Shown here one piece after another: positions 40,975-48,836 of a stretch of 64,000 nucleotides of DNA. The notes under the pieces are model-generated. The model was not told the origin of the DNA. It was given only the letters and a program-made list of their open reading frames with translations, and ran no database searches. The stretch is taken from NCBI RefSeq assembly GCF_005876835.1, contig NZ_PPSW01000005.1, positions 62,001 through 126,000 on the forward strand, given 5' to 3'. The position numbers and the translations under genes were made by a program. Numbering within the stretch: position 1 is the first letter of the stretch; every line of letters starts with the position of its first letter. This DNA comes from Pseudoalteromonas phenolica. Its GTDB lineage: Bacteria; Pseudomonadota; Gammaproteobacteria; Enterobacterales; Alteromonadaceae.

Positions 40975-43554
40975 ATGAAAATACAATACGCGTCGTATCA
41001 AGACACCATCGACTTTTTACAAAAAGCGATGAGTGAACATCCGCATTTAATTCGTCTGCAAAGTATCGGTGAAACCTGGGAGGGCAGGCCCATTATGCTG
41101 GTGACATTGTCATTAGATGTCACCTATGCGGATGACAAACCCGCGTTATTGTATACGGGCACCATTCACGCACGGGAATGGATAGGGAACGAGTTAGCGA
41201 TCAAGTTTATTCAGTATGTCATAGACAACTATCGCTTTAACCCTAAGTTACAAACAGCGTTAACACGAAACACGCTGTACATGGTGCCCTGCCTAAACCC
41301 CGACGGCTTTGAATACTCGCGTAATCACTTTTCATTTTGGCGTAAAAACCGCCGCAATAATGGTGATGGCACTTTTGGGGTGGATCTTAACCGCAACTTC
41401 GACGCGAAATTCATGCGTAACAGCAATACGCAGTCGAACACTTATGGTGGTCCGCATGCGTTTTCAGAGCCTGAAACTTGTGCTATTCGTGACTTCGTGG
41501 AAAAGCGTAGTAACATTTGTATTGCCCTTGACTATCACTCTCAAGGTAATGTGTTCTTTCCGGCCCATAAGTTTAATCATGAAGTTGAAATTGAAGGCAC
41601 AGATTTAAATGTGTTGTGTGCCAACATGAATAACGAGATTAAAAAGGTCACGGGTCGCCAGTATGGTATTCACCGTGGCAAGCCACCTGCACAGCTGATC
41701 CAGGGCAGTGGCCGCGAATATTATTATCGCAAAGGGATTATTGCCACAGTTGTCGAGGTAGGTACCCGCAACATTCCTGATTACATGAAGAATATGGCGC
41801 AGAGTGTGGCCGAGAATATTCCAGCGGTTGCCTATGCATTGGGTGAAGCCATTAACTACTCAAACCTTGCGCCTGCAAGAGTGCCAGACTTCACCATTAA
41901 ACAGGTGGGTCACGATAGCGTAGAGCTTGAGTGGGAATATGAGCAGCGAGAGGATATTTATTTTGAATTGTACCGTGCTGAACATAATAAAAGCCCCTGT
42001 AACGAAGCCAACCTAGTGGCCATCACCAAATCATTGTCGTTCACCGATACACAACTAGAAAGCGGACAGTTTTATTTTTACAACATTCGCGCTGTCGATA
42101 AGGTCACTAAAATTAAATCGCCGTTTAGCCCAGAACTGCGTCTAAAAACTTTATTGGCAGAGCATCAATGCAGTCGCACGCTATTCCCAGCCAAAGAGCA
42201 AGTTGGGTATTTAAGTGCTAACTATCAGCAAAAAGCACGTGAACGTTTTGGTTATAACTCTATGTTCATTGGTGTCGATAAAAAACGCGGTACGAGCGTG
42301 GGTGTCGTGGTATTTGATTTGGCGAATATTCCAGAAGGCTCGCATATCGATCGGGCGGAGTTTTTCTTATATCCGATGAATCGGGTGAACGTCAAAATAG
42401 AGAAATACGGTGAGTGGTCAGTATCGGTGCTCGATCCCAAACAAATCGATAATATCTATGACTATAATGCCATTTGCGAGGCGCCTGCATTACACACTTT
42501 AGGCGAGACCATAGAGTCAGACAAGATGACCCAAGGGATCTGGCATAAGTGGTCGTTTAATGGTGTTGAGCGAGATTTGATCTCGCAACTGCTAGACGAT
42601 CAAAAACTGATCTTACGCTTGCAAGGCCCAACCAGTTTACCACTTGGCAATGACTCGCAAGTGATGCAATTCGATATTGGCTATGGACCATTTGGTAGTG
42701 GCTTACATTATCGCCCTAACTTAGAGTTGGTCTATCAATTACCTGAGCAAAGCTTAAAACTGACGCCAAACAGTTGTAATACTATTTATCAAGAAAAAGT
42801 GATTGCGGATAGCTTGTGCTCAGGTTTCGACGACCAAGGTGAAATCGTCTATGGGCAAATGGCATTTGAGCATCAACACGAATTAGAGCCAGAAAAAACC
42901 GTGTTCACCCAAGCTTGCTTAACCTTGTACAGCCAAAACTCACTGCCATCGAGCAAAGACGTACGCTTTACCGTGGAGCTGGTGGAGTTAAAAGACGTTG
43001 ACTTTAAACACGTTAAACAGCGCCAGAAAATCGAATATATCGGCTATGAAGTGAGTAACGCCCAGCTTAAAGAGCGCACTGCCCATGACTTTATGTTCGA
43101 CAGTTATAGCTTGAAAGAGTTGGCGCGTTTACATCAAACACAAACCCCATACTACTTTGTGATCCGTGCCACCGCTGAATCACAAGCTAAAAATGCGTTA
43201 ATTGAGTGGAGTAATGCAGAGCTAAATATTCGCTACATAAACCGTCGTAATCAAGCTTTACCCGCGCCGACTGAGTTACAAGCACAAGTTGAAAATGGTG
43301 TGGTGAAACTGACTTGGCAAAACCCAGAAAGCGATGACTTTGTCGGCTGTTTTGTGGTGCGCAATTGCTTCCACCCACCGCGTTCTCCGTTTGATGGCGT
43401 AAAGTTATATGGTGGGCCAGATGAATATACGCTCGATAATTTTGGTAACCCAGATATCGCAAAATATTACGCAGTGTTTAGTTACGACCATGCGCCGAAT
43501 TATTCAGAGCCAGCGGCAGTGTATTATTTGGGTAAAAATGTGATTGGGGAGTAG
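40975..43554 (+). CDS. M14 zinc carboxypeptidase with C-terminal beta domains, no signal peptide
   Basis: An 859-residue protein. Residues about 5-290 are an M14 domain with zinc ligands His65 and Glu68 (TIHAREW), His188 (LDYHSQG), substrate Arg/Asn in GVDLNRNFD (about 135-143), and catalytic Glu261 (VVEVGTRN). Then a fibronectin III-like segment at about 305-395, a DNRLRE-like beta region (about 400-760) and another Fn3-like segment at the end (LPAPTELQAQVENGVVKLTW). The N-terminus (MKIQYASYQDTIDFL) has no signal sequence, so it is probably cytoplasmic or uses an unknown route. Its substrate may be the product of the two ATP-grasp enzymes, or a peptide; inference. Confidence 0.8.
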   Translation: MKIQYASYQDTIDFLQKAMSEHPHLIRLQSIGETWEGRPIMLVTLSLDVTYADDKPALLYTGTIHAREWIGNELAIKFIQYVIDNYRFNPKLQTALTRNTLYMVPCLNPDGFEYSRNHFSFWRKNRRNNGDGTFGVDLNRNFDAKFMRNSNTQSNTYGGPHAFSEPETCAIRDFVEKRSNICIALDYHSQGNVFFPAHKFNHEVEIEGTDLNVLCANMNNEIKKVTGRQYGIHRGKPPAQLIQGSGREYYYRKGIIATVVEVGTRNIPDYMKNMAQSVAENIPAVAYALGEAINYSNLAPARVPDFTIKQVGHDSVELEWEYEQREDIYFELYRAEHNKSPCNEANLVAITKSLSFTDTQLESGQFYFYNIRAVDKVTKIKSPFSPELRLKTLLAEHQCSRTLFPAKEQVGYLSANYQQKARERFGYNSMFIGVDKKRGTSVGVVVFDLANIPEGSHIDRAEFFLYPMNRVNVKIEKYGEWSVSVLDPKQIDNIYDYNAICEAPALHTLGETIESDKMTQGIWHKWSFNGVERDLISQLLDDQKLILRLQGPTSLPLGNDSQVMQFDIGYGPFGSGLHYRPNLELVYQLPEQSLKLTPNSCNTIYQEKVIADSLCSGFDDQGEIVYGQMAFEHQHELEPEKTVFTQACLTLYSQNSLPSSKDVRFTVELVELKDVDFKHVKQRQKIEYIGYEVSNAQLKERTAHDFMFDSYSLKELARLHQTQTPYYFVIRATAESQAKNALIEWSNAELNIRYINRRNQALPAPTELQAQVENGVVKLTWQNPESDDFVGCFVVRNCFHPPRSPFDGVKLYGGPDEYTLDNFGNPDIAKYYAVFSYDHAPNYSEPAAVYYLGKNVIGE

Positions 43555-43733
43555 ACTCGAACTCCGATAATAAGTGCATCATTCAGATTTAAAAATTAAC
43601 AGCTTGCTGATACTTTGTTATTGCCAAAATCCTTTCGCAGACAGGAATGAAGGTTTAGTGACAGCTTAATGGGTTAAACCTACAGTATATTTATGGCGTA
43701 AAACACTAATCAGCAAGCGAAGGTTATGAACTA

Positions 43734-44330
43734 TTAATCAGCTACGGGGCATGCTTCCACAGGTTCAACAACTCCTTTTCTCTCAGTTATATAACATTCG
43801 TCTAGTAAAGAGCAGTAGCAAACCTGTACAGTTAAATACTTTCTTTCAGTATTTAGCTTTGACCACAAAGAGTCATTCAATTCACCTCGGTAGAGTTTGT
43901 AAAACTCAAGCTTTTCTTGGGCGGGCACAACGACATTATATGTTGGCGAAGTGATGTAACCACCTTTCGTAATATTTAAATCTTTAGATGAGTTACTATT
44001 AAATTCCTTTAACTCATTTGAGCAACAATCTTCTAAATAATCGAAAAAGTTTAATGTAGACTTTTCTTTGTACTTATATATAACAGTTTTAACTATGGCA
44101 GGCCCAACACCGCCATTCGTTAAATTAAATGATATAACAGGCTTATTAGTCCCGAGTTCAAAATTGCCAGTGCCATATTGTAATAAAGGTAAAGTCATTG
44201 CTTTCACTTGTTGCTCGGCAGACTTGGCTTGTAAATAGGTTGCATAAAAAGACGCAGCAGAAATAAACATGGCACAAAGTGCCAAAGTAAGGTTGAGTTT
44301 TTGAGAGGAGAACCCTTTAGCAGACATCAC
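43734..44330 (-). CDS. Hypothetical membrane-anchored protein
   Basis: A 198-residue protein with one N-terminal membrane span (about residues 12-32, LTLALCAMFISAASFYATYL) and a periplasmic or cytoplasmic tail with an acidic region, two CC or CxC groups (EDCCSNEL, QVCYCSLLDEC) and beta strands such as PVISFNLTNGGVGPAIVKTVIYKY. I recognise no family. It is alone between two transcription units. Base use is somewhat more AT-rich than neighbouring housekeeping genes, which fits an accessory gene. Confidence 0.6.
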   Translation of the reverse strand: MMSAKGFSSQKLNLTLALCAMFISAASFYATYLQAKSAEQQVKAMTLPLLQYGTGNFELGTNKPVISFNLTNGGVGPAIVKTVIYKYKEKSTLNFFDYLEDCCSNELKEFNSNSSKDLNITKGGYITSPTYNVVVPAQEKLEFYKLYRGELNDSLWSKLNTERKYLTVQVCYCSLLDECYITERKGVVEPVEACPVAD

Positions 44331-44689
44331 TATACCTTAGTTGTTATTTTTATTATTCAGATAAAGCTACTTAATTAGCCAGCTTTGTTTGACTAAAACT
44401 AGCACAATTAGCAAGTGCTCACAATGAACTAGCCACATTGAGCATGAGCATTTTTAATGGCATGAAGTCTCGAATAGCTCTATTTTTTCTACCTGAGAAT
44501 GCAGGCCAAACCTTGTGAGTAAAAATGTTATTAAATGAGATGAGTTTGAAGAAAACCGGGGCTTGATTTGCAATCAAGGTTTTATTTAGGCAGAGAGGGT
44601 AGTGAGGTTTATGGGTTTAAAAACAAGAGCAGCCGGTTACTGAGTCACAAAATACGCAGCATAAAGCTGCGCTTTCGTTTAGTTTTAAA
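44331..44689. other. 359-base intergenic region without recognised gene
   Basis: I see no convincing ORF here. A hairpin CGCAGC-ATAAA-GCTGCG (44655-44671) lies just after the stop of the minus-strand DUF3299 gene and, read on that strand, precedes ATTTTGTG; it may be a weak terminator. The rest should include the promoter of the 43734 gene at the low-coordinate end. Confidence 0.5.
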
Positions 44690-45169
44690 TTAAAGTTCAA
44701 AAGGAGCCACACCCACTGCTTGCATGGTGTAACCGGTTTGCGCTAATTCGCCACTCCAAGTTTCGACTTTGATAATCCCAGTGACTGTGATTGCATCGTA
44801 TAAACTTTCGATTGGCACGCCGTTTTTGATTTTTACATGGACGATCTGGTTTGGTGGTGGTGGTGGCACGTGAATACACGCGCCAAAATATGGCACTAAT
44901 AGAAACTCAGTGATCACTTCGCTGTCACCTTCAAGGGGCACAACAAAACCCGGCAAACTCACTGACTGACCATCTAATGCTGTTACCACCGGGGCGCCTA
45001 AATCTGGTTGCACCCAATTTTGGTCTGCGCCATCGTGACTGGCTGCGTCTTGATTGCTAATTTGCACATGACCTTGTGGGATTAAGTCTTCCCAAAAAAT
45101 TTCTTTCGGTGCTTGGGCAAAACTCAGTGCGCTAAAGCACAAAGCAAAGCAGAGTGAAAATAATTTCAT
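44690..45169 (-). CDS. DUF3299 exported protein
   Basis: The 159-residue protein starts with a signal peptide (LFSLCFALCFSALSFAQ) and has the DUF3299 core: WEDLIPQGH, LPGFVVPLEGDSEVITEFLLVPYFGACIHVPPPPPNQ. The ACIHVPPPPPNQ run is the family hallmark. The biochemical role is not known. The gene is third in a minus-strand operon after the ABC ATPase and permease (15-base gap), and this set is common in marine gammaproteobacteria, often tied to zinc or metal handling. Confidence 0.85.
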   Translation of the reverse strand: MKLFSLCFALCFSALSFAQAPKEIFWEDLIPQGHVQISNQDAASHDGADQNWVQPDLGAPVVTALDGQSVSLPGFVVPLEGDSEVITEFLLVPYFGACIHVPPPPPNQIVHVKIKNGVPIESLYDAITVTGIIKVETWSGELAQTGYTMQAVGVAPFEL

Positions 45170-45184
45170 ACTTAAGATAACCTT

Positions 45185-46579
45185 TTAAACTTTAATACTC
45201 ATGCCGTCGCTGAGTGAATAATAATAGGCGCGCAGTGCAGGGAAGATCCCCATCACAGTGCCAGCCAGCATAATACCGCCCAATAGCGTAACTTCATAGC
45301 TGCTGAGCATAGAAAGCGACAAGCTAATACCAAACTGTGCCTGTAACACAGGTTGCGCTAGCAAGATTGCCACAAAGAATAATGCCGTTCCGAGCAAGCA
45401 ACCGAGTAGTGTGATGATCACAGCTTCACTGGTTAGCAAACTGAAAATATGCCAAGGTCGAGCGCCAACTGAGCGCAGAATGGCCAGCTCGCGACGTCTT
45501 TGATTGAGCGTTGCGAGTAAGGTTGTCAGCATGCCGAGCAAGCTGATGATCACCACCACGACTGAAAATAGCAGTAAGATCTTTTCGACAATATCTAACA
45601 TGCCCCACAGTTCACGCAAGGTGACGCCGGGCATAATGGCTAGCAGTGGCTCACCTTGGTATTGATTGATATTACGACGAACTTGTAAAGTATAAAGAGG
45701 TGAATCAAAACCCATTAGAAACGCAGTGATCTGTTTAGGTTTACCAATTAAATCGCCCGGTTCACTCTCAACAGGCTGGTGGGTTTTATGCTGATGTTCC
45801 CCATGACTATGCTCGCCATGATTATGGTCGTCATGTGAGTGATGATCATGATCATGATGTTTATGCTCATCATGAGAATGAACTGCTTCGTTTGATGGTT
45901 TATTAATAGCCTTTCCAATCATGCGTGGCGAAGCGTTATGAGCTGAACCATGCATTTCATCAATGGCGATAAGTGGCACATGTACAGTTCGGTCAACGGG
46001 CGTGCCGGTCGGCTTTAAAATACCGACTATGGTCATTGGATTATCATCATGATGGTGAAAACTGGTGTTACCCATACCATGGGAGATCACGATTTGTTCT
46101 CCGAGGTGGTAGTTGAGCTTTTTCGCTACATCGCTGCCGAGCACCACTTCGCGACCATTATGAAATGCGCGACCATGTTCAAATGCCAGCATTTGCTTTT
46201 TCCCGTAACGGAAATGGGTGAAGTAGCTGCTATCTGTGCCTAATACCGCATGTCCCTTGTGGCTATCACCAAGGCTTAACGGAATAGTCCATGCCACACC
46301 ACGTTGCTGTTTAATGTATTCATAGCTTTGCCACTTCACAGCATTGTTGGCATGACCTATACGAAATACACTTGAGAGCAACAGCTGTATGTCGCCCGTG
46401 CGTGCTCCGACAATTAAATCTGTACCAGAAATGGTATTGGCGAAGCTGCTTTTTGCTTCTTGTCTTACTCGCTCAATCGAGAGTAGCAGCATCACACTGA
46501 TGGCGATGGTGAATAGAGTGAGTAGTACGCTCGATTTACGATTCCAACTACTTTTGAAAGCCAGAGATGCTAAATTCAT
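45185..46579 (-). CDS. MacB/FtsX-like ABC permease with His-rich loop
   Basis: A 464-residue permease with an N-terminal membrane span (about 17-32), a large periplasmic MacB-like domain and a three-span FtsX unit at the C-terminus (about 335-455; VVIISLLGMLTTLLATLNQRRRELAILRSVGARPW is the coupling region). A loop at about residues 228-267 has 16 histidines among Asp/Glu (EHKHHDHDHHSHDDH), which should bind zinc or another transition metal. The start overlaps the ATPase stop by 4 bases. Similar ABC pairs lie in the zinc-regulated Zrg system of Vibrio; a metal link is inference. Confidence 0.88.
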   Translation of the reverse strand: MNLASLAFKSSWNRKSSVLLTLFTIAISVMLLLSIERVRQEAKSSFANTISGTDLIVGARTGDIQLLLSSVFRIGHANNAVKWQSYEYIKQQRGVAWTIPLSLGDSHKGHAVLGTDSSYFTHFRYGKKQMLAFEHGRAFHNGREVVLGSDVAKKLNYHLGEQIVISHGMGNTSFHHHDDNPMTIVGILKPTGTPVDRTVHVPLIAIDEMHGSAHNASPRMIGKAINKPSNEAVHSHDEHKHHDHDHHSHDDHNHGEHSHGEHQHKTHQPVESEPGDLIGKPKQITAFLMGFDSPLYTLQVRRNINQYQGEPLLAIMPGVTLRELWGMLDIVEKILLLFSVVVVIISLLGMLTTLLATLNQRRRELAILRSVGARPWHIFSLLTSEAVIITLLGCLLGTALFFVAILLAQPVLQAQFGISLSLSMLSSYEVTLLGGIMLAGTVMGIFPALRAYYYSLSDGMSIKV

Positions 46580-47253
46580 TGTGCCGCTCCGTTAATCTCA
46601 TTCAAACTCACTTTTCTATCGAATAGCTGCGCCAAGCTATGATCATGACTGACGAATAGAATGGTGGCTTGGTATTTTTCTGCTTGGTTAAACAAGGTTT
46701 CAATAAAGGCTTCTCGGCTGTCGGCATCAAGCGCTGAAGTGGGTTCATCGGCAATGATAAGCTCTGGCTGACCAATGAATGCCCGTGCGGCAGCTACTCG
46801 CTGTTGCTGACCGATACTTAATTCACTGACCGATTTAGCTTGTAGAGTGTGGTCTATCCCTAAATTTTCTAGCAAATCAATGGCGCTTTTCTGTAAAGAT
46901 TGGGTGAGTTTGTTTTTTCGCATTTTAGAGTATTGGCAGCCAAGCATGACGTTTTCAATGGGGTCTAAAAATGGCAGCAAATTAAAATTTTGAAAAATAG
47001 TCCCAATATGATCGGCTCTAAATTGATCTCGTTTTGCGGCTGAAAGTTGACGCATCTGCGTATCTAAAATTTTAATATCACCCGCTTGAATGGCATTAAT
47101 CCCCGCTAATAACCCGAGCAGAGTTGATTTACCACTACCACTTGGGCCGTGTAAAAATATTCGTTCGCCTTGGCTAACTGTTAACTCAGCAATATCTAGC
47201 GTAGGGGCGGGGTGTTTAGGCCAGCTAAATACGAGGTTGTTTATCTCAATCAT
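46576..47253 (-). CDS. ABC transporter ATP-binding protein (LolD/MacB type)
   Basis: The 225-residue ATPase carries Walker A GPSGSGKST, the Q-loop FQNFNLLPF, signature LSIGQQQRV and Walker B LIIADEPTSALD, then the H-loop FVSHDH. This is a LolD/MacB-type ATPase for mechanotransmission permeases. It is first in the minus-strand operon and drives the permease that overlaps its end. Confidence 0.93.
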   Translation of the reverse strand: MIEINNLVFSWPKHPAPTLDIAELTVSQGERIFLHGPSGSGKSTLLGLLAGINAIQAGDIKILDTQMRQLSAAKRDQFRADHIGTIFQNFNLLPFLDPIENVMLGCQYSKMRKNKLTQSLQKSAIDLLENLGIDHTLQAKSVSELSIGQQQRVAAARAFIGQPELIIADEPTSALDADSREAFIETLFNQAEKYQATILFVSHDHSLAQLFDRKVSLNEINGAAQ

Positions 47254-47477
47254 AATGGGCTCAATAAACTAAAAACACTGTGATGGTATAACAGTTTTCT
47301 CATCGGCTAAACTCTGCTCGGTTTAATTACCAAAATTCAACGATAAACCCCACATTTAGCAACATAAGAGTTCGGGTTTAGTTTGTGATTTAAGGGTCTT
47401 GCGATTATTATATGCACTTCTAACCCCCTCATATTTTTTGCACCCCTTAGCAAGGTGCATCCGGCCTTGGAGTAATA

Positions 47478-48578
47478 ATGAGTAGCTACAAAGTTTTAGA
47501 AGTGAATGATGATCTACCGATCCGCACAAAAGGTGCCGTTCACAGTGGTAAAGTTCGTTCAGTTTATTGGTTAACCGACGAAGACAGTGCGCGTTTAATC
47601 GAAGAAAAAGGTTACGATGTACCTAAAGGTACGGAGCTGGCGATCATGGTAATTTCTGATCGTATTTCTGCGTTTGACTGCATTTGGCAGGGCGAAAATG
47701 GCTTAAATGGTGTACCAGGTAAGGGTATTGCACTAAACAGCGTGGCATCACACTGGTTTAAGTTATTCGATCAAGCAGGTCTTGCGGGCAACCACATTGT
47801 AGACATTCCACACCCTTATGTGTGGATTGTACGTAAAGCAAGCACGGTACGTGTTGAAGCGATTGCGCGTCAGTACATTACAGGCAGCATGTGGCGTGAT
47901 TACAGCAAAGGCGTTCGCAACTTCTGTGGTATTGAGTTACCAGAAGGGCTTGAAGCGAATCAGAAGTTAGACGAAGTACTTATTACACCGTCTACTAAAG
48001 GCATTATCACTGATGTACCAGAAGTACCACCAGTGGATGATGTAAACATCACGCGTAAAAACATCACAGATAACCTAGCGGCATTTAACTTCAAATCAGA
48101 AGCTGATGTGGCTCAGTACGAAAAGCTTTTAACTGAAGGTTTTGCATTGATCAGCAAAGAACTTGCTGAGCTTGATCAGATCTTTGTTGATACCAAATTT
48201 GAGTTTGGTTACGTAGAGCAAACTGATGGCACTGAGCAGCTTATCTACATTGATGAAGTTGGTACGCCTGATTCATCTCGTATTTGGGATGGCCCAGCAT
48301 TCCGCGATGGCAAAGTAATTGAAAACTCGAAAGAAGGTTTTCGCCAATTACTGATCAACAATGTGCCAGACAGCGATGTATTGCTTAATAAAGACAGAAT
48401 GCCTGAACGTGAGCAGTTGGCACAAGATTACAAGCTACCAGTCGATGTGATGATGTCAGTATCAGACACTTATGTAGGCATCGCGAGCAAGATTGTGGGC
48501 AAAGAGTTAACAATTCCTGCTGATCCACGTGCAGAAGTGATTGCTATCCTTGATAGTGAATATGGCCTAATCGATTAA
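47478..48578 (+). CDS. purC: SAICAR synthetase, long form
   Basis: This 366-residue enzyme condenses carboxyaminoimidazole ribotide with aspartate in purine synthesis. [35 protein letters not shown] (R and GS binding), and the C-terminal [13 protein letters not shown] are family motifs. E. coli PurC has 237 residues; this longer version is found in Vibrio, Shewanella and Pseudoalteromonas. I saw no clear PurR operator in the leader. The gene is divergent from the ABC operon. Confidence 0.93.
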   Translation: MSSYKVLEVNDDLPIRTKGAVHSGKVRSVYWLTDEDSARLIEEKGYDVPKGTELAIMVISDRISAFDCIWQGENGLNGVPGKGIALNSVASHWFKLFDQAGLAGNHIVDIPHPYVWIVRKASTVRVEAIARQYITGSMWRDYSKGVRNFCGIELPEGLEANQKLDEVLITPSTKGIITDVPEVPPVDDVNITRKNITDNLAAFNFKSEADVAQYEKLLTEGFALISKELAELDQIFVDTKFEFGYVEQTDGTEQLIYIDEVGTPDSSRIWDGPAFRDGKVIENSKEGFRQLLINNVPDSDVLLNKDRMPEREQLAQDYKLPVDVMMSVSDTYVGIASKIVGKELTIPADPRAEVIAILDSEYGLID

Positions 48579-48632
48579 AAAGTGAGTTGAAGCCCCCCAG
48601 GGGCTAAGACCTAAAGCTATAAAATCCTCAGT

Positions 48633-48670
48633 CTGATAATACTAAAAACTTGTATTATCAGGCTTTATTC
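48633..48670 (+). terminator. Hairpin after purC
   Basis: A perfect 10-bp stem (CTGATAATAC / GTATTATCAG) with a 9-base loop, followed by GCTTTATTCTC, a weak T-tract. It is 54 bases after the stop. A smaller GCCCC-CCA-GGGGC hairpin lies between. Confidence 0.65.
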
Positions 48671-48836
48671 TCAAAATCCTTGCAATTAACAAGGTTATCC
48701 CTTTATCTTTACTAAGATCTCGGTCAATGAATTTAAGGCAATATTGGTCTATATTCATAACCAACTCTGAATTCTAATTTTCACTGCGCAAATTGTTGTG
48801 GCTAATGTTTAGTAAGCACCGTGCAAAAGGAACATC

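Noticed and set aside
43751..43954. Plus-strand ORF antisense to the 43734 gene
   Set aside because: No ribosome site; the minus-strand frame has a clear membrane span and longer length.
47254..47477. PurR or Zur operator between ABC ATPase and purC
   Set aside because: I found no palindrome close to the known consensus sequences.
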